From NCBI GenBank assembly GCA_964058805.1, contig CAXKVV010001724.1:1-32235 (forward strand): 32,235 bases of DNA. Direction: 5' to 3'. Origin of the DNA: Schoenoplectus triqueter (taxonomy: Eukaryota; Streptophyta; Magnoliopsida; Poales; Cyperaceae). Below, piece by piece: positions 1 through 11,107 of this stretch. Each line of letters opens with the position of its first letter. Position 1 is the stretch's first letter. The notes beneath the pieces are model-generated. The model searched no databases. It worked only from the letters and a program-made list of their open reading frames with translations, and was not told the origin of the DNA. The translations under genes and the position numbers were made by a program.

Positions 1-1
1 C

Positions 2-199
2 TCTTCTGGAACAATGTTAAGAGAGAGATCTGGATCTGTTGGAAATGAAAGGGTGCCAGAAAGTGGGGAAATGAAAAGATGTCCAAAACCAACTGTATCT
101 CTGCATATATATGGACGTCCATATAACAAAGTGCAGTTATACCTTAATGGGTCCATATTGGATCCAGATTCTCTCTTAACGGGTTCGCTGCTTAATTAG
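2..199 (+). CDS. possible 3'-terminal exon of an unidentified gene, open to the left edge
   Basis: The frame is open from the first bases of the window to a TAG at 197-199, and an internal Met lies at position 14. The stretch is visibly richer in G and C than the AT-rich DNA after it, and codon content looks protein-like (for example RCPKPTVSLHIYGRPYNKV). No known domain is recognised. It could be the last exon of a gene lying mostly outside the window, with 200 onward as its 3' untranslated region, or simply a chance open frame. No splice acceptor can be judged because the left part is cut off. The function is unknown. Confidence 0.3.
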   Translation, partial: SSGTMLRERSGSVGNERVPESGEMKRCPKPTVSLHIYGRPYNKVQLYLNGSILDPDSLLTGSLLN

Positions 200-1188
200 A
201 AAACTGTCTATGGTTGTGTTCTCCAGGGACCAATAGCATAATTTTATTATTATCAGACTTTATATAATTCAGACCATCACTAAATCATAAAGTCATTAAT
301 ACGCATTCTACACATTAAAGGCTCTACTTCTCATGACATATAATAAACCCGATATAGAATTTGATCACTTCATTATGGGTATAATTTGACAGTCCATTAT
401 ATAATATATTTATTACATATAAGCCCATACATATTGTAATTAATAATAATTAATTCCAACAGAATAATACTTCTGAGTTGTTCTGACACTCTCCATATGC
501 TGTTTCTGAAGTAGCAACAGTCGTTAAAAAAATAAAAAAATATTTGAGAATCTTAATTTTTTTGTTTGAGATTGTTTAATCTAAAAGGAAAGTGAGAAAT
601 CGATTTGCAGACATCAAGCATCGATTCAACACACTTGTAACAAAAGGGAAATCCCAACAATACGAGCAAGAAGTGAATGTACATACTATCCAATGGAGTA
701 ATCCACATTTTGACACAGGAATAATCCAGAACAAGAAGAAATAATCAGCCTGAAATAATAGCAGATACATACAACATATTATCTCCATAAGAGTAGCTGA
801 TTATTCGTCACATTAGAAAAGCTTTTGTTGAGAATGAAATAACATCTTCTCTGATCAAAGAACTGTACTCAATTAATCCGGTAGTAAGTCATTACCACGA
901 GCTCCGAGTCACCACCGTAGATGAGAAACATATCCTTAGTTCTTGTTAAGTACTTAAGGATATTTTTTGTTCCAGTGTTCTAAGCCTAGATTAGTCTGAT
1001 ATTAAAAAGTGTGATCTAGAAAACTAAAAACATCTCAAATTTTTTGTACTTCATAAGATTTCAATATGAAAAATTTAATGAGATTGATAAATCAAAATTT
1101 AAAAATAATTTCATATACTTTTTAAGTTAGAAACACAGAAAAACTCCATACTCTTAGAAGCATACTAGTTTTACTCTCTCTTCTCTAT
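200..1188. other. AT-rich intergenic DNA, no gene seen
   Basis: No convincing coding frame, RNA gene or transposon terminus was found on either strand. A 70-codon open frame on the minus strand (576-788) has no recognisable domain and looks like chance. Confidence 0.5.
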
Positions 1189-1299
1189 GGGTTTGTTTAG
1201 CACATGGCATAATATCAAAAAGTAGGAATAGAATAGCTATTCTGATGAATTAATTTGTCAAATGAATTTTAGACTAAGTAGAAGAGTGCGAAAGAGTGT

Positions 1300-1338
1300 T
1301 AATCCGGTATACCAAGTTATAGGTGGTATACCGGATTA
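1300..1338. repeat. perfect 14-bp inverted repeat (hairpin)
   Basis: TAATCCGGTATACC at 1300-1313 is matched by its exact reverse complement at 1325-1338, with an 11-nt loop. It is GC-richer than its surroundings and sits just before the AT microsatellite. Confidence 0.85.
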
Positions 1339-1369
1339 GCTTTCGTTGGAATATCGATTATTGTTTGAT

Positions 1370-2150
1370 TATGTTATATTATATTATTATATTATGGTTA
1401 AAATTATGATTATAATTTATTATTATTATTATACTATTATATATTATAATAATTATTGTTATTATTATATTAACATCACTGTTAGTATTATTATATGATT
1501 AATTTTATTATTATTTATTATTATATTATAATAATTATGATTTGAATATGATATTATTATATTATGATTATATTATTATGATCATGATTATTTATTATTA
1601 TTATAATATTATTATGATTATGATTATAATATTATTATTATATTATAATTATGATTATATTATTATTATATTATTATGATTATGACTATGATTATTATTA
1701 CTTATTATTATTATTATTTTTATGATATTATATTATGTTATATTATTATATTATGATTATAGCTGTGATTATATTATTATGATTATAATTATTTATTATT
1801 ATTATATTATTATATTATATTATTATATTATTATGATTATGACTATGATTATTATTATAATGATTATGATTATTATTTTATTATTTTATTATTATTTGAT
1901 TATGTTGTATTGTGTTATTATATTATGATTATATTATTAGAATTATGATTATTAATTATTATTATATTATTATATTATGATTATGTTGATATTTCTATTA
2001 TATTATTATGATTATAACTATGAATATTATTATTTATTATGATCATGATTATGAATCATGATCATTATTTTATTATTATTATTATATTATTATTATTATT
2101 TTACTATTATTATTATCATAATCATTATTGTTAGTATTATAATTATTTAT
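1370..2150. repeat. long ATT/TTA microsatellite region
   Basis: About 780 bp is almost entirely A and T, built from ATT/TTA trinucleotides interrupted by ATGATTATGATT-like units. A 68-codon open frame inside (1722-1928) is made only of Ile, Tyr, Met and Leu-type residues and is a by-product of the repeat. Confidence 0.92.
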
Positions 2151-2292
2151 TTTTTAACTATTTTGATTAACAACTGCCAAATGATATTTCGCTCTTCCAA
2201 ATAGTCAAAAATACCACTCTTTTATCACTCTTCTAAAATTATATTATTCTATCTCTCTTCCAAAGTTATTCCTTGATTTATCAAATGAACCT

Positions 2293-3329
2293 TATATATA
2301 TATATATATATATGGTGTTGTAACTCAAATTTGAGCTACTATTTGGAACTCAGTTTTAAGGAAGTTCTGTTAATCAAAATCTTGATCGTAGCGATATTTT
2401 AATCGAGATTCGAAACAAACTTCTACATTTTGTCACGAAGTTATTCAAAATTGAAGTTAAATTTTGGATTATCGCAGGATGCGGTTCCAAAAATGTTTCA
2501 ACCACTCACGTCGTAGGAGAGATTAGAGACCATCTTTTCATTCTAAAAAAAGAAAAAAAAAATGAACCGATCCTTCACATGCCTTACCAAACTTTAGCTG
2601 CGACGACAAATGAAGCAACTATAGAGAGAGACAAGACATACCAGAGATAAAGCCACGACAATTACATGTTCTGTTAAAGTTAAACTCAATTTCTCAGTCC
2701 TATTTCAAAGAGTATCACAAAAATAAGTAAAATAATGCATGGTCCCCGTGTAAATGCAACACATGTTTGACATGTCCAGCCCATTCTCACAGTAATTTGT
2801 ACGGCGAGTCATTAATTTACAACGTGAATTCCAACTATAATAATTTGGGAGGCATCGATCTAACACCCGACACTAGCAACTAGGACAAAAATGATATTTC
2901 GGAAAAAGAGCAATTGTCCTTCGCCTACACATGTTAGATCTGACGAATGCAATGTATCTTTCTGATCTAAGCTAGATTGCTATAGATGCATCGACTAAGC
3001 TCGAGGAGACTTGAGTGGAGGGTGTACCAACTCCATAACCAAATTTTCTTCGTTTCACGTCCCACCCAAGTGTTGACAACGACTAAATATGAAACATAGA
3101 TACGTGCATACACTGTTTTTTTTCTTGTGAATAGTTAAAAAAAAAATCAACGTACATGTAATATGAAACAATTGATTTTTTATATCTATTTTCCGTACAT
3201 GTGATATGATATATTCTTTTTTGTGTTGAAAAAATATATGTTAATATAATGTGCTGATGATGTGTGATTATTATATATAGCTAGCTAGCAAATTCAAATG
3301 GACTAGCCTCAAAATTAGATTTTAAAAAA
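2293..3329. other. intergenic DNA with a (TA)n tract
   Basis: A (TA)n tract of about 21 bp lies at 2293-2313. No coding frame, RNA gene or transposon end was recognised in the remainder. Confidence 0.5.
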
Positions 3330-3457
3330 GTATATTAACGGTTTTTAAATGTAAGACCGTTAGAAAATATAGGTTTTTGCTAATGATTTGTTATTCAAAA
3401 CCGTTAGCAAAAACCTTTATTTTCTAACGGTTTTACATTTAAAAACCGTTAGTATAC
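3330..3457. repeat. near-perfect foldback with 61-nt arms
   Basis: The arm 3330-3390 pairs with 3397-3457 across a 6-nt loop, with only about six mismatches. Both arms carry the CTAACGGTTTTT motif that recurs through the surrounding CACTA-like remnant. A transcript would form a long, nearly perfect RNA duplex. Confidence 0.85.
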
Positions 3458-3769
3458 AACTTTGTTAATGATTTTTAAAAGAAAACCATTAGGAAAACTC
3501 AGCGAAAAATCATTCAAACGCATATATTTGCTAATGGTTTTTAAACGAAAATTGTTAAGAAATGTCAGTGAAAAAGCATTCAAGGGGCTTACATTTACTA
3601 ACGGTTTTTACAAGAAAACCGTCAGGAAAGCTCAGTGAAAAAAAATTCAATGTGCTTACATTTTCTAACGGTCGCTTGTAATTTTTCTAACCTTCCCCAT
3701 TATTAACGGTCGTAAAATAATTATTAAATATTTTTAAAATCGTTAATAAAACTCTTTTGTGCAGTAGTG
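3330..3769. mobile_element. CACTA-like non-autonomous remnant, right end preserved
   Basis: The right end, read on the minus strand, is CACTACTGCACAAAAGAG, which resembles the CACTAC-A-rich termini of plant CACTA (En/Spm-like) elements. The body carries many direct and inverted copies of CTAACGGTTTT, the subterminal-repeat style of that superfamily. No matching left terminus or target duplication was found, so the element is truncated or diverged on the left. No transposase is present. The same motif family occurs again at about 21954-23073. Confidence 0.55.
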
Positions 3770-4700
3770 AACGTCTTGCTGTGAGAAAAAAATGTAACTT
3801 CAAAATTTGAATTAACGATCCAAGTGTATATATAAGTTGAAAATTTTGACCATCTTTATTAAAATAAATCTTTTTGTTACTCGAGTTGATGTGCTGTCGT
3901 TGGCTTGTTAGTCGTTACTAGCGCATGCCAAAGTTAATATATGTATTAGATCATTTTTCATGAATAATTTCAACAACATTCGATTTTAACAGTATATATT
4001 TGACTAAATATTTTTTAAATAAAGATAAATTTTAGATATGACAAAAATTTTGATTGAAATCCGCATCTTAATTATTTATAACTCACTATATATAATCCGA
4101 ATTAAGAAAGATCCGATACCTCCATGATTTGTCATATATGTATCCCAACTCATTAGTACAACCAAATCCGAAATTAATTGATTCTAAACAACTCGAATTC
4201 GACATATATCTGAATTCAAAAATAAAACGAAATTGACTTTATCCAGTCTAAAAATAATTTGACCCGTACGATTGTCAGGTCTAATAAAACTATAGACATT
4301 TCTTTATTATTTAGACATAATCCAAATCAAATTTGAGTGAATTGAAATTTTTATACAGGTTATTAACTAACTGTAAATATATTAAAACTTTGCCATTAGA
4401 AGTTAGTTTTTTATGAAAATACTATTTTTTTCAAATTGTTTATGTGATATATTGATGAAATTAAAAATATATATTCAATTTTAACTTTTAAATTTAATAA
4501 TAGTTTTCAAATATATGAATTATAAATAAAAAAATTAGATGTATCATAAAATTTGAATGTAACGGGGTACATTATCAATATCTTAAAAAGTTAAAAGAAT
4601 AAATAAATCTATTTTGTTTACACCCATCTCATTATTACTGTGGACTGTGGGTAAGAACAAAGCCCCTATCAAAACGAGGGCACATGTCAATCCCACGGTG
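3770..4700. other. AT-rich intergenic DNA, nothing recognised
   Basis: Only short AT-rich open frames are present. No terminal repeats, tandem arrays or RNA genes were seen. Confidence 0.5.
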
Positions 4701-4704
4701 CATG

Positions 4705-5200
4705 TCACTAGGGGAGTCTGTGAGCCGAACTAAATGGAGTCGAGCTAGAATCGAACCGAGTTAGAACCGAACCGAGTTGAAACCGAGCCAAGTTGAGATC
4801 GAACCGAGCTGAAATCAAGCCGAGCTGATTCGAACTCGAGTCAAGCTCGAGCTCTATACAAACTCAATTAGTATAATTTTTATACGTATCTTAATAATTA
4901 TAAATAATTAGAATTGATATAATTAATATTTTATTAATTTTATAATATAATTTTAGAAATAATTAATATTTTTATATTATCATCATAATTATAATGTAAA
5001 TAAATATATTTTTCTTATTTTTTAAAAGTATATTAATTAATTTATTTATATTTTATTAATTTTAAAATTGTATTGAGCTATTGACGAGTCAAATCGAGAT
5101 GAGTAATTGAAATCAGTAATGAATTTAAACTCAAAACGAGTTGATAAAAAGTCGAGCCGAACACGAATCGAGCTATGAAAATATCGAGCATGAACCACGA
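4705..5200. mobile_element. degenerate hAT-like remnant with CGAG-rich ends
   Basis: The left side begins with CACTAGGGGAGTCTGTGAGC and continues with many GAACCGAG / CGAGCTG copies. A very AT-rich core follows, and the right side (about 5075-5195) has GAGTC, CGAGC and GAACACGAATCGAGC copies. This layout, with dense short subterminal repeats at both ends and an AT-rich core, is common in plant non-autonomous hAT elements. No matched termini or 8-bp target duplication were found, so assignment is tentative. Confidence 0.35.
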
Positions 5201-5560
5201 GCTTTTTGTGCAGGTAACAAATGTTTTGTATAGTTTCAGTGGTCACAATGCAAACATGCGAACTTTTGGCCTTTTCCTGATGATGAGAAGGCAAAATTTT
5301 CGATGCCATTATCATACGCATAGTTGTCACGCCATGCGCTCCTCTGAAATATCTAGCTGTCATGCCCCCCTACAACTCAAATAGATTATCTATATTAACA
5401 CCACACATGCTCATGGCATAGGCAAGAGGGCTAATTAAAATGGTAGCCTCAAATCTTCTCTTGGTGTAACTCTCATGCTTTAACCAATTTATTAATAACA
5501 GCAGCCCATTAGCATAAATAAAAAAAAAAAGTAGGTTACATCTCATATGGGACAAGAACC
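5201..5560. other. intergenic DNA, no gene seen
   Basis: Overlapping open frames on both strands here (for example 5175-5384 plus, 5370-5609 minus) have no domain similarity that I recognise and no consistent coding composition. Confidence 0.4.
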
Positions 5561-5564
5561 GGAC

Positions 5565-5572
5565 TATATAAG
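5565..5572 (+). promoter_or_regulatory. possible TATA box
   Basis: TATATAAG stands about 100 bp upstream of an ATG in a favourable context (TAATGGCC, ATG at 5668-5670). Together these resemble a plant promoter and start region, but no gene of clear function follows. Confidence 0.25.
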
Positions 5573-5667
5573 GCACTGACATGATGAGTGAGATCAAGGA
5601 ACTGCGCAAGTCAATAGGAAGCTAGAAGCTACACAAGGAACCTTTCTTCTTCGTTTCATAGCTGCTA

Positions 5668-5742
5668 ATGGCCGCCTCCTTTGAGGTGTGTCGAGGTGTA
5701 TTGCACTGGATGGAGAAGCAGGGCACGTGCATTACTATTTAG
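5668..5742 (+). CDS. 24-codon small ORF or first-exon candidate
   Basis: The ATG at 5668 is followed by GCC and the frame (MAASFEV...) ends at a TAG at 5740-5742. A possible splice donor (GAG/GTGTGT) lies at about 5685, so the true exon could be shorter. It is listed only because it follows a TATA-like sequence. It is not recognised and may well be noise. Confidence 0.15.
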   Translation: MAASFEVCRGVLHWMEKQGTCITI

Positions 5743-6299
5743 AAATCGCATCTTTTTTTTTATCTTGAGGAAAAACACAGCGTTTTGGCTATTTAGTTCT
5801 ACATGTGCCCGTTTTCTCCATCTTGTGCACTCCACCTAATTGAGAACCAAAGTGCATGATATCAATCAAAGATGCAGTTCATCTACAACACAATGGCTGG
5901 TTAGTATACTTGTCTATTTTTTTTTCTCTTGATTATTAACAAAATCCTTGCATGTTTCCTTAATGTACTGAGAATTATTTCCTCTTATTTAATATATATA
6001 CTTCTAAGTTAATTATACATTTAATTACATAGAATTAAGATAGACTTTACAATTCAACTAATATCATTGCTGGCATTCGGTTCCTAATAATACTTGTTTA
6101 TATATGGGTATGGCGTCTCTTATCGTATCTAGTAATTAGGATAAATGTACATTTCAGCAAAGCTTACCTGGCCTTATCCATCACTGTATTAAACGTACGC
6201 AAGCAATTATTTCTAGCCTTTCTGAGCTTTTGCTGAGAAAATTTCGTTCTAGATTCCACTAGTAGTTGGTAACAATAGTGTATATCTTTCGAAGTTTCG

Positions 6300-6467
6300 A
6301 TGGCAAGTACATTGATAGATTCAATCGAATCTCAACTGAAACAAAGATGGATCAGATGCTTCAGAATTTACCAAATCAAGGATGTTAGAGAGATCAGCAT
6401 ACAGCACGATTACCAGTACCTAGCTAATTGGAGCTTTGTTCAGCTCACATCCGAAGCTGTAAATTAA
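6300..6467 (+). CDS. 55-codon small ORF, unidentified
   Basis: The frame runs from ATG at 6300 to TAA at 6465-6467, starts MASTLIDSIE and ends TSEAVN. Its base composition is less AT-biased than the flanks, and AT-rich sequence resembling a 3' end follows. A pyrimidine-rich stretch ending in AG (about 6283-6293) precedes it, so it could be a terminal exon of a short transcript starting near 5600. No domain, signal peptide or membrane segment is evident. A chance frame is equally possible. Confidence 0.2.
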   Translation: MASTLIDSIESQLKQRWIRCFRIYQIKDVREISIQHDYQYLANWSFVQLTSEAVN

Positions 6468-6833
6468 TTATTCTGTAATGGCGAATTAAAACAGATTATT
6501 GCAAGTGTGTATTGTTTCATTACAATTCAGTAAACTCTAATTACATCCGTCATAAAGTTGTGCATTTGTTCTGTATTAACTTGCACATCTTTTGGTCTTG
6601 TTGTTTCTTTCCGTGTTTACGGTTTTTCTGAGCGTAACAGTGGTAACAGCTAAGATAGAGATTATGTAATGTTCAATCCGAGATCATGCTTTAAAATCAT
6701 TTATTGTATGCTAATAATGTTGAAATTAGTTACGAGAGGTTGATCACTATATAAAAAGGAAAAAGAAAAAAAGGAATTAATCCTATCGTCATAATATCAT
6801 GATTAATCGAGATAACTTTATTTATCAACTGCA
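6468..6833. other. intergenic DNA up to retrotransposon A
   Basis: No gene seen. This is the left flank of the element A insertion site. Confidence 0.5.
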
Positions 6834-6838
6834 ATAAC
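6834..6838. repeat. target-site duplication of element A (left copy)
   Basis: ATAAC here is repeated exactly at 21227-21231 just beyond the right LTR. A 5-bp duplication is standard for Ty1/copia integration. Confidence 0.93.
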
Positions 6839-7079
6839 TGTTGAGAACTGATCCGAAAATAGAGTTCTATTTTTAGGAGTCTGGTATTAGAAACCAGAAA
6901 TTATATCAGTGCTATTAGTGGGTGTGTATGCGTGTAGTGGGAGTTTATTTTTAGAGAAGTTAATTATGTTTCCTTTATATGTGTATCAGGTCCTGCAATT
7001 GGGTATCATGTTGAATAGAAGAAGTTGTTCTTGAGTTTCCAGAAAAATTGTGCATTGCTTCTTTGCAATTATTCTAACA
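6839..7079 (+). repeat. element A 5' LTR
   Basis: It starts TGTTGAGAACTG and ends CTAACA, so it has the TG...CA ends of LTRs. It matches 20986-21226 over its whole length with six substitutions, five of them transitions. Confidence 0.95.
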
Positions 7080-7082
7080 TTG

Positions 7083-7094
7083 TGGTATCAGAGC
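7083..7094 (+). other. element A primer-binding site
   Basis: TGGTATCAGAGC lies 3 nt after the LTR. This is the usual plant copia primer site complementary to the 3' end of initiator Met-tRNA. Gag starts only about 25 nt downstream. Confidence 0.9.
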
Positions 7095-7118
7095 AGATCG
7101 ATCTAAGTTGGGACCAAG

Positions 7119-7949
7119 ATGGCTGAGATTAGCAACACTATCGTTAATGTTACACAACCAGCAATTCCTGTGTTTAAGGGAGAGAATTATGAATTTTGGA
7201 GTATCAAGATGAAAACCATATTCAAATCTCATGGTTTGTGGGACTTAGTTGAAACTGGGGCCGGAACTACACCTGAGGATCTCAAGAAAGATGCAAGGGC
7301 ATTGTGTTTCATACAGCAAGCAGTGGATGACACAATCTTCTCAAAAATTACAGCAGCAGAAAGTGCAAAGCAAGCATAGACAACTCTGAAAATAACATTT
7401 CAGGGGAGCAATCGAGTCAAAACCATCAAACTTCAAGGCTTACGCAGAGGTTTTGAAACTTTGCAGATGAAACAAGAAGAATCAGTGCAGATCTTCTTGT
7501 CCAGGGTAACAAATGTGGTTAACCAAATCAGAACATATGGTGATGATCTCTCTGAGCAAACAATTGTGGCTAAGGTGCTGAGGAGTTTGACACCAAAATT
7601 TGATCATGTTGTAGCAGCAATTGAAGAATCAAATGATCTCTCAGCATATACCTTTGATGAATTAATGAGTTCTTTACAAACCCATGAAACCAGATTGTCA
7701 AAATTAGAAGAGAGAATTGAGGAGAAGGCCTTTTACACTAAGGGGGAGTCACTTGTAGAGACTTCCTTTGATCAAGCTGATGGCAGTAGTAGAGGTAGAG
7801 GCAACTCAGGCAGAGGAAGAGGGCGAGGAAGATCAAACACTGGTGGAAGAGGTCGTGGCAATTCCAAAAGGGATATACAGTGCTATTACTGCAACAGGTT
7901 TGGGCATTACCAGTCAGAATGTTACAAGAAACAAAGGGACGAGAATTAA
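7119..7949 (+). pseudogene. gag: element A gag (capsid/nucleocapsid), interrupted by a stop
   Basis: This codes for the structural protein of the copia virus-like particle. The start ATG at 7119 follows the primer site closely. The N-terminal part has the FKGENYEFWSIKMK type motif of plant copia Gag, and the middle (after 7461) is the helical UBN2-like Gag region. An Arg/Gly-rich stretch follows at about 7790-7865. A CCHC zinc knuckle (CX2CX4HX4C) lies at 7881-7922. An in-frame TAG at 7377-7379 breaks it, and a TAA at 7947-7949 closes the frame where gag should run straight into protease, because the same frame stays open downstream. Both stops are consistent with single transitions. Confidence 0.9.
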
Positions 7950-9813
7950 GCTAATTATGCAGAAGAAGATAATGTGCAACCTTCACTCTTCATAGCTTAC
8001 AACGTGGAAAGCAAAATTGATGCAAGCAACATCTGGTTTCTTGATAGTGGGTGTTCAAATCATATGTTAGGATACAAGCAACTCTTTGAAGAACTGGATG
8101 AAACTTTTAAACTGAAGGTGAAACTTGGTGATGACAAACTAATTCAAGTTGAAGGGAAGGGCAAAGTTGCAGTGCATACTAAGGAACATGATATGAAATT
8201 CATTCCTAATGTATATTATATTCCAAACTTGTCACAAAATCTACTGAGTGTTGGACAGTTGATGGATTCTGGTTATGCAATTCTGTTTGAGAGCAAAACA
8301 TGTACAATTAAGAACAAATCCACAAACCAAGTGTTAGTTGAAGTGAGAATGGCGGTCAATAAATTATTCCCTTTAGAAGTTTCAAATATAAAACAAAGGG
8401 TAATGGTTGCAAAAGAGTTGAATCAGTCCCAGTTGTGGCATCTCAGATATGGTCATTTATATATCAATGGTTTGAAGTTGTTGAACCAGAAACAAATGGT
8501 ACATGGCCTACCAAAAATTGATCAGATTAGTGTTTATGAAGGGTGTATATTTGGTAAACAATCAAAACTAGCATTTCCTAAGGGTCAGGCCAAGAGAGCA
8601 AAAGAAGTGCTTGAAATTGTGCATGCGGACTTGTGTGGACCTATGCAAACTGAATCTCTTGGAGGTAGCAAATATTTCCTTCTTTTCACTGATGATTACA
8701 GTAGGATGAGTTGGGTTTACTTTCTCAAAAGCAAGAATGAAACATTCAACAATTTCAAGATATTTAAAGCTTTTGTAGAGAAACAATCAGAGAAGAAGTT
8801 AAAGGTGTTGAGAACAGACAGAGGTGGTGAATTCCTTTCAAAAGAATTTGTCAATTTCTGTGAACTAGAAGGGATACATCATGAATTAACTGCACCCTAT
8901 ACACCAGAACAGAATGGTGTTGCAGAGAGGAAAAATAAAACAGTAGTAGAGATGGGCAGGAGCATGCTGAGATGTAAAAGTTTACCAAGAAAATTCTGGG
9001 CTGAAGCAGTTACAACAGCAGTATATGTGTTGAATATTTCACCAACAAAAGTAGTGCTAAATCAAACTCCTTTTGAAGCATGGTTCGGCAGAAAACCAGG
9101 AGTAAGTCACTTGAGAGTGTTTGGATGCATAGCCTATGCATTAATCAACTCACAAAGGAGAACCAAGCTGGAAGGGAAGTCATAAAAATATATTTTCATT
9201 GGATACTGCACAGAAACCAAAGGGTACAGGCTATACAATCCAGAAGATGAAAGAATTGTAGTGAGTGAAATGTCATGTTTGATGAAGATGCAAGTTGGAA
9301 TTGGCTTGAGAAGGAAAAATCAGAAAATACTAACACATCTGAAGTTCAAGAAGAAGGTAGTGGTGAGCAGCAAGTTCAAACCGATACAAATAACAGTGCT
9401 GAAACTGAGCAGATGTTCTTTGGTTCCAACAGTAATTCAAGTGATTCCAGTGGTTCAAACTCTGATTATGAACTGTATCTTCCTCTGAATCAAGTGTTTC
9501 AACCAACAAAGAAGTACAAAACAGTTCAAGAATTATATGAGACCACACAAGTGCTCCTTGTAGAAGATCCAATAACCTATGAAGAGGCTGTAGAAAAAGA
9601 AAAATGGTGCATTGCTATGAAGGAAGAAATATAAGCAATTGAAAAGAATAAAACATGGCAGCTAGTGAAACTTCCTGAGGGCAAAAATGTAATTGATGTT
9701 AAATGGATTTTTAGAACCAAATTCAATTCTTATGGAACTGTGCAGAAGTATAAAGCCAGGTTGGTGGCAAAGGGATATACACAGGAATATGGAGTAGATT
9801 ATGAAGAAACCTT
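7950..9813 (+). pseudogene. pol: element A pol, 5' part: protease, integrase and start of reverse transcriptase
   Basis: This continues in the gag frame. The aspartic protease active site DSG lies at 8043-8051. The integrase zinc-binding region has His-X4-His near 8440-8460, but the first Cys of the CXXC pair is replaced by Tyr (8535-8537). The catalytic triad is visible as Asp 8628-8630, Asp 8817-8819 and Glu 8925-8927, with the second Asp and Glu 35 residues apart (DD35E). TAA stops at 9183-9185 and 9632-9634 and a frameshift between about 9262 and 9275 disable it. A Ser/Asn/Glu-rich linker (about 9300-9470) precedes the reverse transcriptase N-terminus, which has KARLVAKGY at about 9750-9777. 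The frame is cut at 9813 by element B and resumes at 19693. Confidence 0.92.
9809..9813. repeat. target-site duplication of element B (left copy)
   Basis: ACCTT is repeated exactly at 19688-19692 after the right LTR of B. Taking out B and one copy restores continuity of element A's reverse transcriptase frame at this point. Confidence 0.95.
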
Positions 9814-11107
9814 TGTTAGTTTGTAATAATCTTGAAGTCAATAATACGATAAATTTGTTATATAAAGCTTTGTTCATGAATTGGATATTTAAACGATATT
9901 TTGTTTCCTTGAGTATTATTGAATTTATGAATCATTCTGAGTTCATGACTGGAATTGTGAAACTTCATAATATAGAATATACTCTTAAAAGTCACTAACC
10001 AAGGTAATTAGCAGGAACACTAATTAACCGTTATCAGGTTAGTATGTGGATTAAATGATGGTCAAGTTTTACAGACCATAGACAAAGAGTTGTCATTTTA
10101 ATCACATAAATAGATGTTCTAGGAACATCGTATTTGATAGACCCCGAATGAAACATTAAATGGAATTGTGTTCGTGTCATTAATGTTTTCGTTCAGTATT
10201 AAATTCTAAAGTATGAGGTATTCATTTTTCCTACATAAGATATGTATGTGTGTGATTTCTACCAAACGTTATCCGTAAAAGGTGGCTATAAAGGTAGCTC
10301 TTCGGTATATATAACTTATGCGGAGGAAGAGATGGTTTGCCAAAAGTACTATTGTCCCTCATATTTCTATATGAGTTATAGCATCACTGGGCCCCTTGAT
10401 AGAGTAAGATTATCTGCTAGCAGTATAATTACAAGAGTAATTATATTTGATATTTTACTCAGGATCAAGAAAAGATTAAGTTTGCAAGGATGACACATAC
10501 CTACCTTGAAACTGATCTGATAGCTATGAGACAAAAGAATTAAACACAAGTAAATAGTTTACTGGATCATGATATTGTACAGTACATCATCATCTGTGTA
10601 ATTGGATGGTCATAGTGCATTCTGCCAGATGCCTCCTATGATTATAGAAGTTAAAAGGGTTTTAACTCTATTTACCAACATAACACGGATCCTGTCGGGT
10701 CACACCGTATAGGAGTTAATCGGAGAATCTTATTGATTAATTATAAATTGTTTATAATTAATAATAAGATGGTTATAATTAATTATATATGATATAATTA
10801 TATTTGTCATAGAGATGACAAGAAGCAAAAATCAGATTGAATTTATAACGTGTTGGACACGTCGTATAAATTCGCCGAAACAACAACCGAGAAAAATATA
10901 ATTGTAGATGACAATTATATATATATTTGATTTTGATTTTAAATGTTAATTATGGATTTGAATTATGGGCCAAAAGCCCATTAATAATTAAAGCCTTAAT
11001 TAATAATTAAAAACCCAAAATCAGAAAAGCCCAAAATCCAAAAGCCCAAGGGTATTTCGGTAATTTGGCCAAAAGCCCAATGGCAAACTTGTAAATTTGG
11101 ATCTTAG

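Larger units (their letters stand above)
1189..2292. mobile_element. possible TIR element carrying the TTA microsatellite
   Basis: The ends resemble imperfect inverted repeats: the left reads GGGTTTGTTTAG and the reverse complement of the right reads AGGTTCATTTGA. Further inward both sides share purine-rich motifs of the GGAATAGAATAG / AGAGATAGAATAAT and AGAAGAGTG type. The trinucleotide TAT flanks both ends, which could be a 3-bp target duplication of the PIF/Harbinger kind, but in DNA this AT-rich it is weak evidence. No transposase is present. This is an inference from similarity of the ends only. Confidence 0.3.

Noticed and set aside
1722..1928. 68-codon frame rich in Ile and Tyr
   Set aside because: It is a translation of the ATT/TTA microsatellite.
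10242..10493. 83-codon open frame in the B LTR, found again at 18018-18269 and 25254-25505 (minus)
   Set aside because: The three copies are recent duplicates of the same LTR, so a shared frame is expected without selection. It has no recognisable domain.
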